This document shows positions 52,499 to 61,981 of a stretch of 64,000 nucleotides of DNA, in pieces; within the stretch, counting starts at the first letter, position 1, and each line of letters opens with the position of its first letter. Origin of the DNA: Mesorhizobium loti (GTDB taxonomy: Bacteria; Pseudomonadota; Alphaproteobacteria; Rhizobiales; Rhizobiaceae); NCBI GenBank assembly GCA_014189435.1, contig CP050293.1:4159001-4223000 (forward strand), written 5' to 3'. The translations under genes were made by a program, and so were the position numbers. Under the pieces are notes generated by a model that made no database searches, had not been told where the DNA came from, and was given only the letters and a program-made list of their open reading frames with translations.

Positions 52499-53446
52499 AT
52501 GATCCGCTACGCCCTCAAGCGTCTGTGGCTTGGCGCCATCATCATCAGCGTCGCCATGATGATGATGTTCGCCATGGTTTACCTCATTCCGGGCGACCCG
52601 GCCTCCGTCGCGCTGGGGCCGCGCGCGACACCGGAGATGATGGAGGCGCTGCGTGTGCGCATGGGCCTCGACCAGCCGGTGTGGCGGCAGTTCCTGCATT
52701 TCTACGGATCGGTCCTGCGCGGCGATCTGGGCACAGAGGTGCTGTCGAACCGGCCGGTGCTGGACGTGGTGATGGAACAGCTTCCGTTCACGCTCGCGCT
52801 GGTGGTCGGCGGCATCACCTGGTCGGTGGCGCTCGGCATCCCGCTTGGCTGCATCGCGGCGGTGCGGCGCGGCGGCTTTGTCGATCAGGTGATCGGGGTC
52901 CTGTCGGTGGCGATGATCGCCGTGCCGTCCTTCGTCGTCGCCATCTATTCGCTGCTGGTGTTTGCGGTCGCCCTGCAATGGCTGCCGGCGATCGGCGCCG
53001 GCGAACCGGGCGACCTCGCCAGCCGGCTCCAGCACCTCATATTGCCGTCGCTGGCGGTCGGCCTTGGCTGGATCGGCTACATTTCGCGCATGGTGCGCGC
53101 CTCGATGCTGGAGACGCTCGAGGCCAGCCATATCCGCACGGCGCGTGCCTTCGGCCTGACCGAACACCGGATCGTCTACACCTACGCACTGCGCATCGCC
53201 GTGCTGCCGACGATCACCCTGCTCGGTGTCGGCATCGGCCACATGCTGTCGTCTTCCGTTTTCGCCGAAATCGTCTTCGCCCGCCCCGGCATCGGCAAGC
53301 TGGTCTACGAAGCGATCTCGGTGCGCAACTACCCCATCGTCTCGGGAGCCGTGCTGGTCACCACGGTCTTCTTCGTCCTCGTCAACGTAGCGGCCGACAT
53401 CCTGGTCGGCCTATTGGATCCCCGTGTCAGATCAAGTTTCAACTGA
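52499..53446 (+). CDS. DppB-type ABC transporter permease
   Basis: A 315-residue permease with an N-terminal helix, LYLIPGDPASVALGPRATP-type opening (here MVYLIPGDPASVALG), and the EAA loop ASHIRTARAFGLTEHRIVYTYALRIAVLP. The end overlaps the next permease gene by 23 bases. Confidence 0.94.
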   Translation: MIRYALKRLWLGAIIISVAMMMMFAMVYLIPGDPASVALGPRATPEMMEALRVRMGLDQPVWRQFLHFYGSVLRGDLGTEVLSNRPVLDVVMEQLPFTLALVVGGITWSVALGIPLGCIAAVRRGGFVDQVIGVLSVAMIAVPSFVVAIYSLLVFAVALQWLPAIGAGEPGDLASRLQHLILPSLAVGLGWIGYISRMVRASMLETLEASHIRTARAFGLTEHRIVYTYALRIAVLPTITLLGVGIGHMLSSSVFAEIVFARPGIGKLVYEAISVRNYPIVSGAVLVTTVFFVLVNVAADILVGLLDPRVRSSFN

Positions 53447-54314
53447 GCTGTCTTCCGCAAGCAGTCGTCTCGGCATGATGTGGCGCACCGTACGCCGCAT
53501 CATGCGCGAGCCGCTCGGCGCCGTCGGCCTGACGCTGGTGACGGTCGTGGTGCTGTCTGCGGTGTTTGCCAGCGCCCTGACCAGCTATGCGCCGAGCAAG
53601 ATATCGCCGGCCGAACGCTTCGCTTCGCCAAGCCTCCTGCATCTGCTCGGCACCGACCATCTCGGCCGTGATCTTCTGACCCGCGTGCTGTACGGCGGAC
53701 GCGTCGCGCTTTTGATCGCGCTCGGCGCGACAGCGGTGTCGCTGGTTGTCGGCGTCGTGCTGGGGCTGATCGCCGGCTATGGGCCGCGCTGGCTCGACAA
53801 TGTGCTGCTGCTGATCTTCGATGCGGTGAAGAGCTTTCCCACCGTGATGCTGGCGCTGACCCTGGTCACCCTGTTCGGCCCCTCGCTCTACGCGGTGGTG
53901 CTGGTGGTGATGCTGGTCAACGTACCGGGTTATGCCCGCATCATCCGAACCCAGACGCTGGTGCTGAAGTCGGCCGAACATGTCATGGCGGCGCGCTCGA
54001 TGGGCGCAAGTGCGGGCCGCATCCTGCGTGTCCATATCCTGCCCAACATCATCGGCCCGATCCTGATCCTGATATCGATGGACATCCCCGTGGTGGTGGC
54101 GATCGAGGCCGGAATGAGCTTCCTCGGGCTCGGCGTGCGGCCGCCGACACCGAGCTGGGGCGCGATCCTCAATGACGGCTTCGCCAACATCCGCGATTCC
54201 TACTGGATCGTGATTGCCGGCGGCCTGCCGATCGTGCTGACGACGCTCGGCTTCACCTTCTTCGGCGAGACGCTGCGCGACCTCTTCGATCCCAGGCTGA
54301 AGGGGCGGTCATGA
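53424..54314 (+). CDS. DppC-type ABC transporter permease
   Basis: A 296-residue permease with the DppC pattern LLGTDHLGRDLLTRVLYGGR and EAA loop MAARSMGASAGRILRVHILPN. The start is GTG 53424 within the end of the DppB-type gene; an ATG further in (53475) is a possible but shorter start. Overlaps the first ATPase gene by four bases. Confidence 0.92.
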   Translation: MSDQVSTELSSASSRLGMMWRTVRRIMREPLGAVGLTLVTVVVLSAVFASALTSYAPSKISPAERFASPSLLHLLGTDHLGRDLLTRVLYGGRVALLIALGATAVSLVVGVVLGLIAGYGPRWLDNVLLLIFDAVKSFPTVMLALTLVTLFGPSLYAVVLVVMLVNVPGYARIIRTQTLVLKSAEHVMAARSMGASAGRILRVHILPNIIGPILILISMDIPVVVAIEAGMSFLGLGVRPPTPSWGAILNDGFANIRDSYWIVIAGGLPIVLTTLGFTFFGETLRDLFDPRLKGRS

Positions 54315-55294
54315 CGGTTCTCGACGTCAACAATCTGAGCGTCGCCTTCCACACCAAGAGCGGCCGGCTGGAAGCGCTGAAGCAGGTGAGCTTTTCCGTG
54401 CCAGCCAACCGCAGCGTTGGCGTTGTCGGCGAATCCGGCTGCGGGAAATCGACGCTCATCAACGCCATTCTCGGCCTGCTTGCCGACAATGGCGAAATCA
54501 CATCGGGCGAGATCATCTTCGAGGGCGACAAGGACCTCGCACGGCTCGACCCCACCGCGATGCGCGGCCTGCGCGGCCAAAGCATCGCCACCGTCTTCCA
54601 GGATCCGATGGGCGCGCTCAACCCGGTGCTGTCGGTGGGGCGCCAGATGCGCGACATCCAGTATCGCTCGGGTCTGTCGAAGCGGGACAAGGATGCACGC
54701 TCCGTCGCCATGCTGCGCAAGGTGCGCATTCCCGATCCGGAAAGCCGGCTGACGCAGTTTCCCCACGAATTCTCCGGCGGCATGAAGCAGCGCATCGCCA
54801 TCGCCATGGCGCTGATGATGGAGCCGGCGCTGCTGATCGCCGACGAGCCGACCACGGCGCTCGACGCGACGCTGGAAGTGGCCACCATCGAACTGCTCAA
54901 GGATCTACAGCGCGACATCGGCTGCTCGGTGCTGTTCATCTCGCATCATCTGGGCGTGATCGCCGAACTCTGCGACGAGATGATCGTGATGTATGCCGGT
55001 GAGGTGGTGGAGAGCGGCACGACCCGCGAGATCTTCCACGACGCGCGCCATCCCTACACGCAGAAGCTGCTGGCCTGCGATCCCGCGCGGCTGTCGCAGC
55101 GGGTTGCTCGCCTGCCGACGATTGCCGGGACCTTGCCGGACCTGCGCCGCCGACCGAGCGGCTGCGTCTTCCAGCCGCGCTGCGACCGCGCCGACGCCCA
55201 ATGCCTGACCGTGCCTCCCAACGCCGCTATCGGCGGATCTCATATCGCCCATTGCTGGCACGCGGACGTTCCCCAGGGGGCGATGAGCGCATGA
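54311..55294 (+). CDS. DppD-type ABC transporter ATPase
   Basis: A 327-residue ATPase: Walker A GESGCGKST, FQDPMGALNPVL, signature FSGGMKQRIAIAMAL, Walker B LLIADEPTTALD, and the C-terminal oligopeptide-transporter extension with cysteines (GCVFQPRCDRADAQC) that often holds an iron-sulfur centre. Overlaps the DppF-type gene by four bases. Confidence 0.94.
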   Translation: MTVLDVNNLSVAFHTKSGRLEALKQVSFSVPANRSVGVVGESGCGKSTLINAILGLLADNGEITSGEIIFEGDKDLARLDPTAMRGLRGQSIATVFQDPMGALNPVLSVGRQMRDIQYRSGLSKRDKDARSVAMLRKVRIPDPESRLTQFPHEFSGGMKQRIAIAMALMMEPALLIADEPTTALDATLEVATIELLKDLQRDIGCSVLFISHHLGVIAELCDEMIVMYAGEVVESGTTREIFHDARHPYTQKLLACDPARLSQRVARLPTIAGTLPDLRRRPSGCVFQPRCDRADAQCLTVPPNAAIGGSHIAHCWHADVPQGAMSA

Positions 55295-56265
55295 ACGACG
55301 ACCTGCTTCGCGTCAGTGACCTGCGCGTCTCGTTCCGGGTCGGCGGCCTGTCCGCCAGGCTTGCCGGGCGGGCCACCGAGATCGAAGCTGTCTCCGGCGT
55401 CAGCTTCACCCTTCAACGAGGCAGCACCTTCGCGCTGGTCGGCGAATCCGGCTCGGGCAAGACGACGCTGGCGCGCACGCTCAACGGTCTTCAGCCCGTG
55501 AGGGCGGGCACGATCCTGTTTGAAGGGCAGGAACTGCAAGGCCTGTCCAACGCCGCCCTGAAGCCCGTGCGGCGGCGCATGCCGATGATGTTCCAGGACC
55601 CGGTCGGATCGCTGTCGCCGCGGCTCAGCGTGCGGTCGCTGCTGTCGGAGCCTTTCGTCATTCACGGGCTGTCGGATCGCGATCTCAACGCCGAAGTCAC
55701 ACGGCTTCTCGCGCTGGTCGGGCTGCCGCGCGATTTCGCCGACCGCTACCCGCACCAGCTTTCCGGCGGCCAGGCGCGCCGCGTCGGCGTGGCGCGGGCG
55801 ATCGCGCTGGACCCGGTGCTGGTGGTCGCCGACGAGCCGACCGCCGGCCTCGACGTCTCCGTGCAGGGGGAGGTGCTGAACCTGCTCAACGATTTGCGCG
55901 ACCGCATGGGCCTGTCGATGCTGATCATCACGCACAATCTGCATGTCGTGCGCCAGATTGCCGACCGTATGGCGGTGATGTACCTCGGACGCTTCGTCGA
56001 GCAGGGCGAAACCGAAGCGATCTTCCGCGCCCCGCACCATCCCTATACGGCGGCACTTCTGTCCGCCAATCCCGAGCCCGACCCAGATCGGGTTCACCAG
56101 CGCATCACGCTGCCGGCTGACGTTCCGTCCTTGCTGGCGCGCCCTTCAGGCTGCGAATTCCACACACGCTGCCCGCAGGCCCAGGGCCGTTGCACGGTGG
56201 ATGTCCCCGTCCCGGCCACGGTCGGCGACAGCCGCCTGACCTGCCATTTCCCGCTGAACACATAA
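55291..56265 (+). CDS. DppF-type ABC transporter ATPase
   Basis: A 324-residue ATPase with Walker A GESGSGKTT, FQDPVGSLSPRL, signature LSGGQARRVGVARAI, Walker B LVVADEPTAGLDVS and the C-terminal cysteine segment GCEFHTRCPQAQGRC. ATG 55291 overlaps the DppD-type stop. Last transporter gene; the hydrolase follows after 48 bp. Confidence 0.94.
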   Translation: MNDDLLRVSDLRVSFRVGGLSARLAGRATEIEAVSGVSFTLQRGSTFALVGESGSGKTTLARTLNGLQPVRAGTILFEGQELQGLSNAALKPVRRRMPMMFQDPVGSLSPRLSVRSLLSEPFVIHGLSDRDLNAEVTRLLALVGLPRDFADRYPHQLSGGQARRVGVARAIALDPVLVVADEPTAGLDVSVQGEVLNLLNDLRDRMGLSMLIITHNLHVVRQIADRMAVMYLGRFVEQGETEAIFRAPHHPYTAALLSANPEPDPDRVHQRITLPADVPSLLARPSGCEFHTRCPQAQGRCTVDVPVPATVGDSRLTCHFPLNT

Positions 56266-56313
56266 GGATCGTCACCGGCGCAAGTGTTGGCCGGGGCGTC
56301 GAGAGGAGCCGCC

Positions 56314-58341
56314 ATGCAAGATATCCGCGTCGTCACCGATTTCCCGCGAAAAGTCCGCGAGATCGAGAATTTGTGGATTCCGATGCCAGACGGCGTCAAG
56401 CTGGCGGCGCGTGTCTGGCTGCCGGAAGACGCGGAGGCCGACCCGGTGCCGGCGATCCTCGAATATCTGCCTTACCGCAAGCGCGATGGAACGGTGGAAC
56501 GCGATGCGCTGACGCATCCCTATTTCGCCGGTCACGGCTATGCCGGCGTGCGTGTCGACATGCGCGGCTCGGGCGACAGCGAAGGGCTGTGCAAGGGTGA
56601 GTACCTGAAGCAGGAACAGGATGACTGCCTGGCGGTCATCGAATGGCTGGCCCGGCAATCCTGGTGCTCGGGAAGCGTCGGCATGATCGGCATCAGCTGG
56701 GGCGGCTTCAACGGTCTGCAGGTCGCCGCCCGCCGGCCGCCGGCGCTGAAAGCCGTCGTTTCGCTGTGCTCGACCGACGACCGCTACAATGATGACGTGC
56801 ATTATCTCGGCGGCGCCATGATGTGCGACAATCTGATGTGGGGAACCACCGCCTGGGCAATCGCCATGACACCGCCGGATCCGCTGATCGTCGGCGACCG
56901 CTGGCGCGATCTTTGGGAGCAACGGCTTAACGGCAATGGCATCTGGATGCAGGACTGGTTCGAACACCAGCGCCGCGACGATTTCTACAGGCACGGCTCG
57001 ATCTGCGAGGATTATTCTGACGTCGAAATCCCGGTCTATGCGGTGGGCGGCTGGGCCGACGGCTACCCCAATCCGATCTTCCGGATGCTGGAAAAGCTAA
57101 GCGGCCCCCGCAAAGGGCTGATCGGTCCCTGGGGCCACAAATATCCCCACTTCGCGATGCCTGGGCCGCGCATCGGCTTCCTGCAGGAGTGCCTGCGCTG
57201 GTGGGATCAGTATCTCAAGGGCATCGACACCGGCATTGCCGACGAGCCGATGCTGCGCGCCTGGATTCAGGACCCCGCACGGCCGGCGGCGATCTATGAC
57301 GAGCGACCCGGCCGCTGGGTGGCGGAACCGTCATGGCCGGGACCGGGCGTCGGCCAAAAGGTGCTGAACCTTGGCCCCCATGTGCTGAGCGAGGCCGGGG
57401 GCGAAGACGCGATCCTGGAGATTTCGTCGCCGCAGACGGCCGGCCTGTCGTCCGGCGCCTGGTGCGGCTATGGTGTGATGCCGACCTTGCCGGTCGATCA
57501 GCGCACGGAAGAAGGCAATGCCCTGATCTTCGAGACGGCGCCGTTGACCGAAGCGGTCGAGATCCTTGGCTTCCCCGAATTCGAGGTCAAGCTCTCCTCC
57601 GACAAGCCCGTCGCCCTTCTGTCCGCCACGCTGTCGCAAGTGTTCCCGGAAGGTGCTGCCTCGCGCATCAGCTACGGCATCCTCAATCTGAGCCATCGCA
57701 ACGATGATCTGGACATCGCGCCAATGGTGCCGGGCAAGGCGGAAACCGTGCGCATCAAGCTGCGCTGCTGTGGGCAGCGTTTCGAGGTCGGCGAGCGTAT
57801 CCGGCTGGCGCTGGCGACATCGCACTGGCCGATCGTCTTTCCAACCGCCGAGCAGGCGACGTTGTCGATCCATTGCGGCGATAGCCGGCTGATCCTGCCG
57901 GTGCGCGCGCCGCAGAAGCTGGACGACACGCTAGGGGCTTTCCTGGCTCCGGAAAGCGCCGCGCCGATGGAGCAGGAGGTTCTGGCCAAGGGCGACGGCT
58001 TCCAGCGCTCGGTGTCGACGGACCAGATCAGCGGCGAGACCGTCTACCAGGTGGTCAATCACGGCGGCACGGTGCGGCATCCGCATACGGGAATGGTGCT
58101 CTCGGCAAGACACGTCGATCGCTTCACCATCCACCCCGACGATCCGAACTCGGCGGTCGGCACCTGCACCTGGGAAAAATCCTATGGCCGTGGCGACTGG
58201 CAGGCACGTCTTTCGGTGAAAGCGACGGTAAGGGCGCTGCGAAAAGTCTGGCGGATCGAGACCCACATCACCGCCCATGATGGCGATGAACTGATCGTCG
58301 ACCGCAGTGAGGTCAAGGAGTATCCGCGCGATCTCAACTGA
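56314..58341 (+). CDS. CocE/NonD-type alpha/beta hydrolase (X-Pro dipeptidyl-peptidase-like)
   Basis: A 675-residue S15-like hydrolase: N-terminal alpha/beta domain with nucleophile S128 in GISWGG and oxyanion tyrosines in LEYLPYRKRDG, then a C-terminal jelly-roll domain (about 430-675) with SRISYGILNLSHR. Members include cocaine esterase, glutaryl-7-ACA acylases and X-prolyl dipeptidases; the exact reaction is unknown. GAGAGGAG before ATG 56314 rules out the earlier ATG at 56284. It probably hydrolyses the ester or amide brought in by the Dpp-type importer. Confidence 0.88.
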   Translation: MQDIRVVTDFPRKVREIENLWIPMPDGVKLAARVWLPEDAEADPVPAILEYLPYRKRDGTVERDALTHPYFAGHGYAGVRVDMRGSGDSEGLCKGEYLKQEQDDCLAVIEWLARQSWCSGSVGMIGISWGGFNGLQVAARRPPALKAVVSLCSTDDRYNDDVHYLGGAMMCDNLMWGTTAWAIAMTPPDPLIVGDRWRDLWEQRLNGNGIWMQDWFEHQRRDDFYRHGSICEDYSDVEIPVYAVGGWADGYPNPIFRMLEKLSGPRKGLIGPWGHKYPHFAMPGPRIGFLQECLRWWDQYLKGIDTGIADEPMLRAWIQDPARPAAIYDERPGRWVAEPSWPGPGVGQKVLNLGPHVLSEAGGEDAILEISSPQTAGLSSGAWCGYGVMPTLPVDQRTEEGNALIFETAPLTEAVEILGFPEFEVKLSSDKPVALLSATLSQVFPEGAASRISYGILNLSHRNDDLDIAPMVPGKAETVRIKLRCCGQRFEVGERIRLALATSHWPIVFPTAEQATLSIHCGDSRLILPVRAPQKLDDTLGAFLAPESAAPMEQEVLAKGDGFQRSVSTDQISGETVYQVVNHGGTVRHPHTGMVLSARHVDRFTIHPDDPNSAVGTCTWEKSYGRGDWQARLSVKATVRALRKVWRIETHITAHDGDELIVDRSEVKEYPRDLN

Positions 58342-58349
58342 GGCCGCGA

Positions 58350-59252
58350 TCACGCCATCGATTTCGGCAAGGCGGCCGCCAGTGCATCGACCGCCAGCCG
58401 CACCTTCAGCGGCAGATGCGGCGTCTGCAGCCAAAGGGCATGGCAGTCGTAGAGATAGCGTGGCTCATCCGGCAGCAGCGTCACCAGCGCGCCGGCTTCA
58501 ATACGCTCGCGGACCAGCCAGTAGGGCAACCAGGCAAGGCCCATGCTCTCAACAGCCGCATCGGCGATGGCGTCGAGATCGTCGAGCCGCAGCCGCCCGG
58601 TTGGCGTGATCTCTTGTGTGGGTTGCCCTTCGCGCGCAAACAGCCATGGTTGAACGACCTGGCCGAGCCGGCGGTAGACGATGGCCTGATGATCGGCGAG
58701 ATCCTCGATGAGTCGCGGTTCGCCATGAATTCTGAGATAGGAGGGTGCCGCGCAGACGACCATGCCTTGGCGCGCGACGCGGCGCGCGATCACGCCAGCC
58801 TTGTCGTCCAGATCACCTGTGCGGATGGCAAGGTCGTAGCCATCCTCGGCGAGATCGGCGAAGCGGTCGCTGAGCGACAGGTCGAGCTCCAGCATCGGAT
58901 ATTGCCGGGCAAGCTTCAGCAGCACGGGGGTCACGCAGTGGCGGCCGAAATGCGCCGGCATGGTGACGCGCAGTTTGCCACGTGGTTCCGAAAACTGGTC
59001 AGCGGCGAGCGCATCGGCGGCTTCGGCCTCGGCCAGCACCACCCGGCAGCGCTCATAGTAGGCGCGTCCGAAGTCGGTCAGGCTCTGCCGGCGCGTGGTC
59101 CGGTTGAGCAGCCGCACGCCCAGCCGCTCTTCGAGAAAGCGGACATGCTTGCCGACCATCGGTCCGGACAGATCGAGCGCCACTGCCGCCGCCGCGAACG
59201 AACCGAGGTCGACCGCCCTGACGAACACGGCCATGCTCTCGAGCCGATCCAT
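58350..59252 (-). CDS. LysR-type regulator (CrgA-like)
   Basis: A 300-residue LysR protein of the subgroup that often controls quinone/alkene reductases. The winged helix opens MDRLESMAVFVRAVDLGSFAAAA and includes GKHVRFLEERLGVRLLNRTTR; the effector domain has AIRTGDLDDKAGVIARRV. It is divergent from the oxidoreductase at 59355, its probable target. An ATTCGG/CCGAAT pair (59325-59330, 59351-59356) in the 102-bp gap could be a site. Confidence 0.9.
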   Translation of the reverse strand: MDRLESMAVFVRAVDLGSFAAAAVALDLSGPMVGKHVRFLEERLGVRLLNRTTRRQSLTDFGRAYYERCRVVLAEAEAADALAADQFSEPRGKLRVTMPAHFGRHCVTPVLLKLARQYPMLELDLSLSDRFADLAEDGYDLAIRTGDLDDKAGVIARRVARQGMVVCAAPSYLRIHGEPRLIEDLADHQAIVYRRLGQVVQPWLFAREGQPTQEITPTGRLRLDDLDAIADAAVESMGLAWLPYWLVRERIEAGALVTLLPDEPRYLYDCHALWLQTPHLPLKVRLAVDALAAALPKSMA

Positions 59253-59354
59253 ATTCAGAACTCCTGGTTTCTACTGTTCTTCTCCTACAGCCATTTATCC
59301 CCGGCAAACCTGGTTGCATAGCTCATTCGGTTCAGATGATTTGGAGTATCCCGA

Positions 59355-60344
59355 ATGACACGCATGGTTCGCTTCCACCAACATGGCGGCCCCGAGGTTC
59401 TGCGCATCGAGGATGTTAGGCTTGCCCCACCGGGTCCGGGTGAAGTTCAGATCCGCGTCAAGGCGCTCGGCCTCAATCGCGCCGAGGCGCTGCTGCGTGC
59501 TGGCGCCTATATCGAGACGCCGACGCTGCCCTCCGGGCTTGGCCTCGAGGCGGCGGGCGTCATCGAGGCGGTGGGCGAAGGTGTTGAGGATTTCGCGCCA
59601 GGCGACAGCGTCAGTGTCATCCCGCCGCAATCGATGATCCGCTGGCCGGCCTATGGCGAGCTTGTCACCTATCCCGCCGGACTTGTCGTCAAGCATCCGC
59701 CATCGCTCGACTGGCAAACGGCAGCAGCCGTCTGGATGCAGTATCTCACCGCCTATGGCGCGCTGATCGACATCGCCAGGCTTGGAAGTGGAGACGCCGT
59801 CGTCATCACGGCGGCCTCAAGCAGCGTCGGGCTTGCGGCGATCCAGATCGCCAACAGGATCGGCGCGACGACGATTGCGGTGACGCGAACATCGGCCAAG
59901 AGGCAGGCCCTGTTCGAAGCCGGCGCGGCTTATGTCGTGGCCTCGGCAGAGGAGGATCTGGCGGCACGGCTGAATGAGATCGCAGGGCCCGAAGGCGTGC
60001 GCGTCGTGTTCGATCCGATCGGCGGCCCGATCTTCGAGCCGCTCACGGCTGCTATGTCGCGTGGCGGCATCCTCATCGAATATGGCGGCCTCAGCCGCGA
60101 GCCGACGCCGTTCCCTTTGGCTGCTGTCCTGGGCAAGACACTGACGCTGCGTGGCTACCTCGTCCATGAGATCACCGGCGACCCGGTCAAACTGGAGGCC
60201 GCCAAGGCGTTCATCCTCGAAGGACTCGGGACAGGGGCTCTGAAGCCGATCATCGACCGGACCTTTGTGTTCGACGAGATCGTCGAGGCGCACCGCTACC
60301 TGGAGTCGAACGAGCAATTCGGCAAAATCGTGGTGACGATCTGA
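59355..60344 (+). CDS. Quinone oxidoreductase/zinc-independent MDR-family dehydrogenase
   Basis: A 329-residue medium-chain dehydrogenase. The N-terminal GroES-like domain has GLGLEAAGVIEAVGEGVEDF; the Rossmann NADPH motif is ITAASSSVGLAAIQIA; catalytic-zinc cysteine and histidine are absent, as in Qor-type enzymes. It ends IVVTI and its last codons are the first copy of a 19-bp tandem repeat. Divergent from its likely LysR regulator. Confidence 0.9.
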   Translation: MTRMVRFHQHGGPEVLRIEDVRLAPPGPGEVQIRVKALGLNRAEALLRAGAYIETPTLPSGLGLEAAGVIEAVGEGVEDFAPGDSVSVIPPQSMIRWPAYGELVTYPAGLVVKHPPSLDWQTAAAVWMQYLTAYGALIDIARLGSGDAVVITAASSSVGLAAIQIANRIGATTIAVTRTSAKRQALFEAGAAYVVASAEEDLAARLNEIAGPEGVRVVFDPIGGPIFEPLTAAMSRGGILIEYGGLSREPTPFPLAAVLGKTLTLRGYLVHEITGDPVKLEAAKAFILEGLGTGALKPIIDRTFVFDEIVEAHRYLESNEQFGKIVVTI

Positions 60345-60383
60345 GATCGTGGTGACGATCTGAGATCGTGGTGACGGTTTGAG
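60327..60383 (+). repeat. Three tandem 19-bp repeats at the 3' end of the oxidoreductase gene
   Basis: Unit ATCGTGGTGACGATCTGAG occurs at 60327-60345 and 60346-60364 identically, then at 60365-60383 with two changes. Each copy would encode IVVTI-stop; only the first is translated. A recent slippage-type duplication is likely. Confidence 0.9.
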
Positions 60384-60575
60384 CAGAGATGGCGAACAAA
60401 TCGTTCTTGCTGAAAAGATCGCCCTTGAAGGCGCGGCTCTGCATTCCTAACTGTTCGGTGCGGGCCGGGCCCCTCTGACTGTCGCTTTTGGCGATTGTGA
60501 TGTCGGACCGCTTTAACGGGCCCGTTTCCATTCTTTCGGTCAAGCGGGCTCATTCCTTTCGGTTTGGAGCCCCGT

Positions 60576-60875
60576 ATGACGTCTTCTCTCCTTGGTATGA
60601 CTTGCCCCTCCTGTCGCGTCGCGCTCGTGATGAGCGAACGCCAGGGTATCGAAATCGACTACTGTCCGCAGTGCCGCGGCGTCTGGCTTGATCGAGGCGA
60701 ACTCGACAAGATCATCGAGCGTTCCGGCAGGGAGGTGTCGCCTCCCCCGCAGCCACAGCCGGCAGCATTCTCCCCGCCGCAACATGGCCAGGGTCGCGAT
60801 GACGAATATTCCCGTTCGCAGGGCCACCGCTATCCGAAGCGGAAGAAATCATTCTTCGAAGAGTTGTTCGATTGA
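60576..60875 (+). CDS. Zinc-ribbon protein (zf-TFIIB type)
   Basis: A 99-residue protein with a zinc ribbon formed by CPSC (residues 9-12) and CPQC near 30-33, followed by RGVWLDRGELDKIIERS, the zf-TFIIB family pattern; the rest is a proline/glutamine-rich tail ending KSFFEELFD. GGAG lies before ATG 60576. Function unknown; it precedes the Tim44-like gene by 74 bp and the pair is probably co-transcribed. Confidence 0.85.
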   Translation: MTSSLLGMTCPSCRVALVMSERQGIEIDYCPQCRGVWLDRGELDKIIERSGREVSPPPQPQPAAFSPPQHGQGRDDEYSRSQGHRYPKRKKSFFEELFD

Positions 60876-60949
60876 CCGCATGACGCCCGGTACCCGTGCC
60901 GGCGTTTGCTGAAAATTCCCGAAAACCACATCGATAAAGGTCATCCCCG

Positions 60950-61936
60950 ATGATGTCTCGCACCAGCCGATTTGCCGCCCTCTTTGCCGGACTGTTCTTG
61001 GCATTCTCGATGGTCGCGATGGATCATGCCGAGGCCCGTCGCGGCGGCAGTTTCGGCAGTCGCGGCACGCGTACGTTCCAATCGGCACCGCCGACCAGAA
61101 CCGCGCCGGCGCCGACCGCTCCGGTCGAGCGTTCGATGACGCCCAACACCGGGGTGAACAATGCGGCGCGGCAGCCGCAGGCCGGCCTGCAGAGGCCTGG
61201 TTTCATGAGCGGCTTCGGTGGGACAATGATGCGCGGCCTGCTGCTCGGCGGCCTGATCGGCCTGCTTGTGGGCCAAGGCTTCGGCGGCCTGGCCGGCATG
61301 TTCGGTTTCTTGCTTCAGGCCCTGCTCATCGGCGGCGCGATCATGCTGGCTATCAGGTTTTTCCGCTCGCAATCCGCGCGTGGCCCCGCCCCGGCGCTCG
61401 CCGGTGCCGGCAATGCCCAGGCGTCGCGATTTGAGAACCGCGCGACGGCACAGCAGCAGACTGCAGGCTCCTTTACAATTCCCGGTTTCGGCGGCGGTTC
61501 GGGCGGAGGCTCTCCGGCCACCGGTTCCGACGAGATCACGCTGGCCCAGACCGACCTCGACGCATTCCAGCAGCTGCTGACCGATGTCCAGGAAGCATTC
61601 GGGCGCGAGGACCATGCCGCCCTGCGCCGGGCTGTTACCCCCGAGATGGTGTCTTACCTGTCCGAGGAGCTGGCCGACAACGCCCAGAAAGGCCTCAGGA
61701 ACGAGGTGACTGATATCAGTTTGCTGCAGGCCGACGTCGCGGAAAGCTGGCGCGAGGATGAGCGCGACTACGCCACGGCCGCATTGCGCTACGAGTCTCG
61801 TGACGTGACGCGCGAGCGGGCCAGCGGCAAGGTCGTCGCGGGTGACGAGGACCATCCGACAGAGACGACCGAGCTGTGGACATTCGTGCGTGAGAATGGC
61901 TCGGACTGGAAGCTCTCGGCAATACAACAGGCTTAA
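60950..61936 (+). CDS. Tim44-like domain membrane protein
   Basis: A 328-residue protein: N-terminal signal/anchor (RFAALFAGLFLAFSMVAM), a basic and proline/threonine-rich linker, two hydrophobic segments about 94-131 with glycine repeats (GLLLGGLIGLLVGQGFGGLAG), and a C-terminal Tim44-like domain from about 195 (DEITLAQTDLDAFQQLL to ENGSDWKLSAIQQA). Such proteins are conserved in alphaproteobacteria; function is not settled. Adjacent ATG pair at 60950/60953. Confidence 0.86.
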   Translation: MMSRTSRFAALFAGLFLAFSMVAMDHAEARRGGSFGSRGTRTFQSAPPTRTAPAPTAPVERSMTPNTGVNNAARQPQAGLQRPGFMSGFGGTMMRGLLLGGLIGLLVGQGFGGLAGMFGFLLQALLIGGAIMLAIRFFRSQSARGPAPALAGAGNAQASRFENRATAQQQTAGSFTIPGFGGGSGGGSPATGSDEITLAQTDLDAFQQLLTDVQEAFGREDHAALRRAVTPEMVSYLSEELADNAQKGLRNEVTDISLLQADVAESWREDERDYATAALRYESRDVTRERASGKVVAGDEDHPTETTELWTFVRENGSDWKLSAIQQA

Positions 61937-61939
61937 GCC

Positions 61940-61955
61940 CGGCCGGTTTTGGCCG
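61940..61955. terminator. Weak terminator-like stem-loop between convergent genes
   Basis: CGGCC-GGTTTT-GGCCG in the 45-bp gap between the Tim44-like and lactonase genes, with GCTT/AAGC further out allowing a bulge. Short stem, so low confidence. Confidence 0.35.
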
Positions 61956-61981
61956 AAGCTTCGATGCGGAGTTGCGGTCGT

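Noticed and set aside
60327..60383. CRISPR-like repeats
   Set aside because: Units are directly adjacent without spacers and overlap a coding sequence; no cas genes are present.
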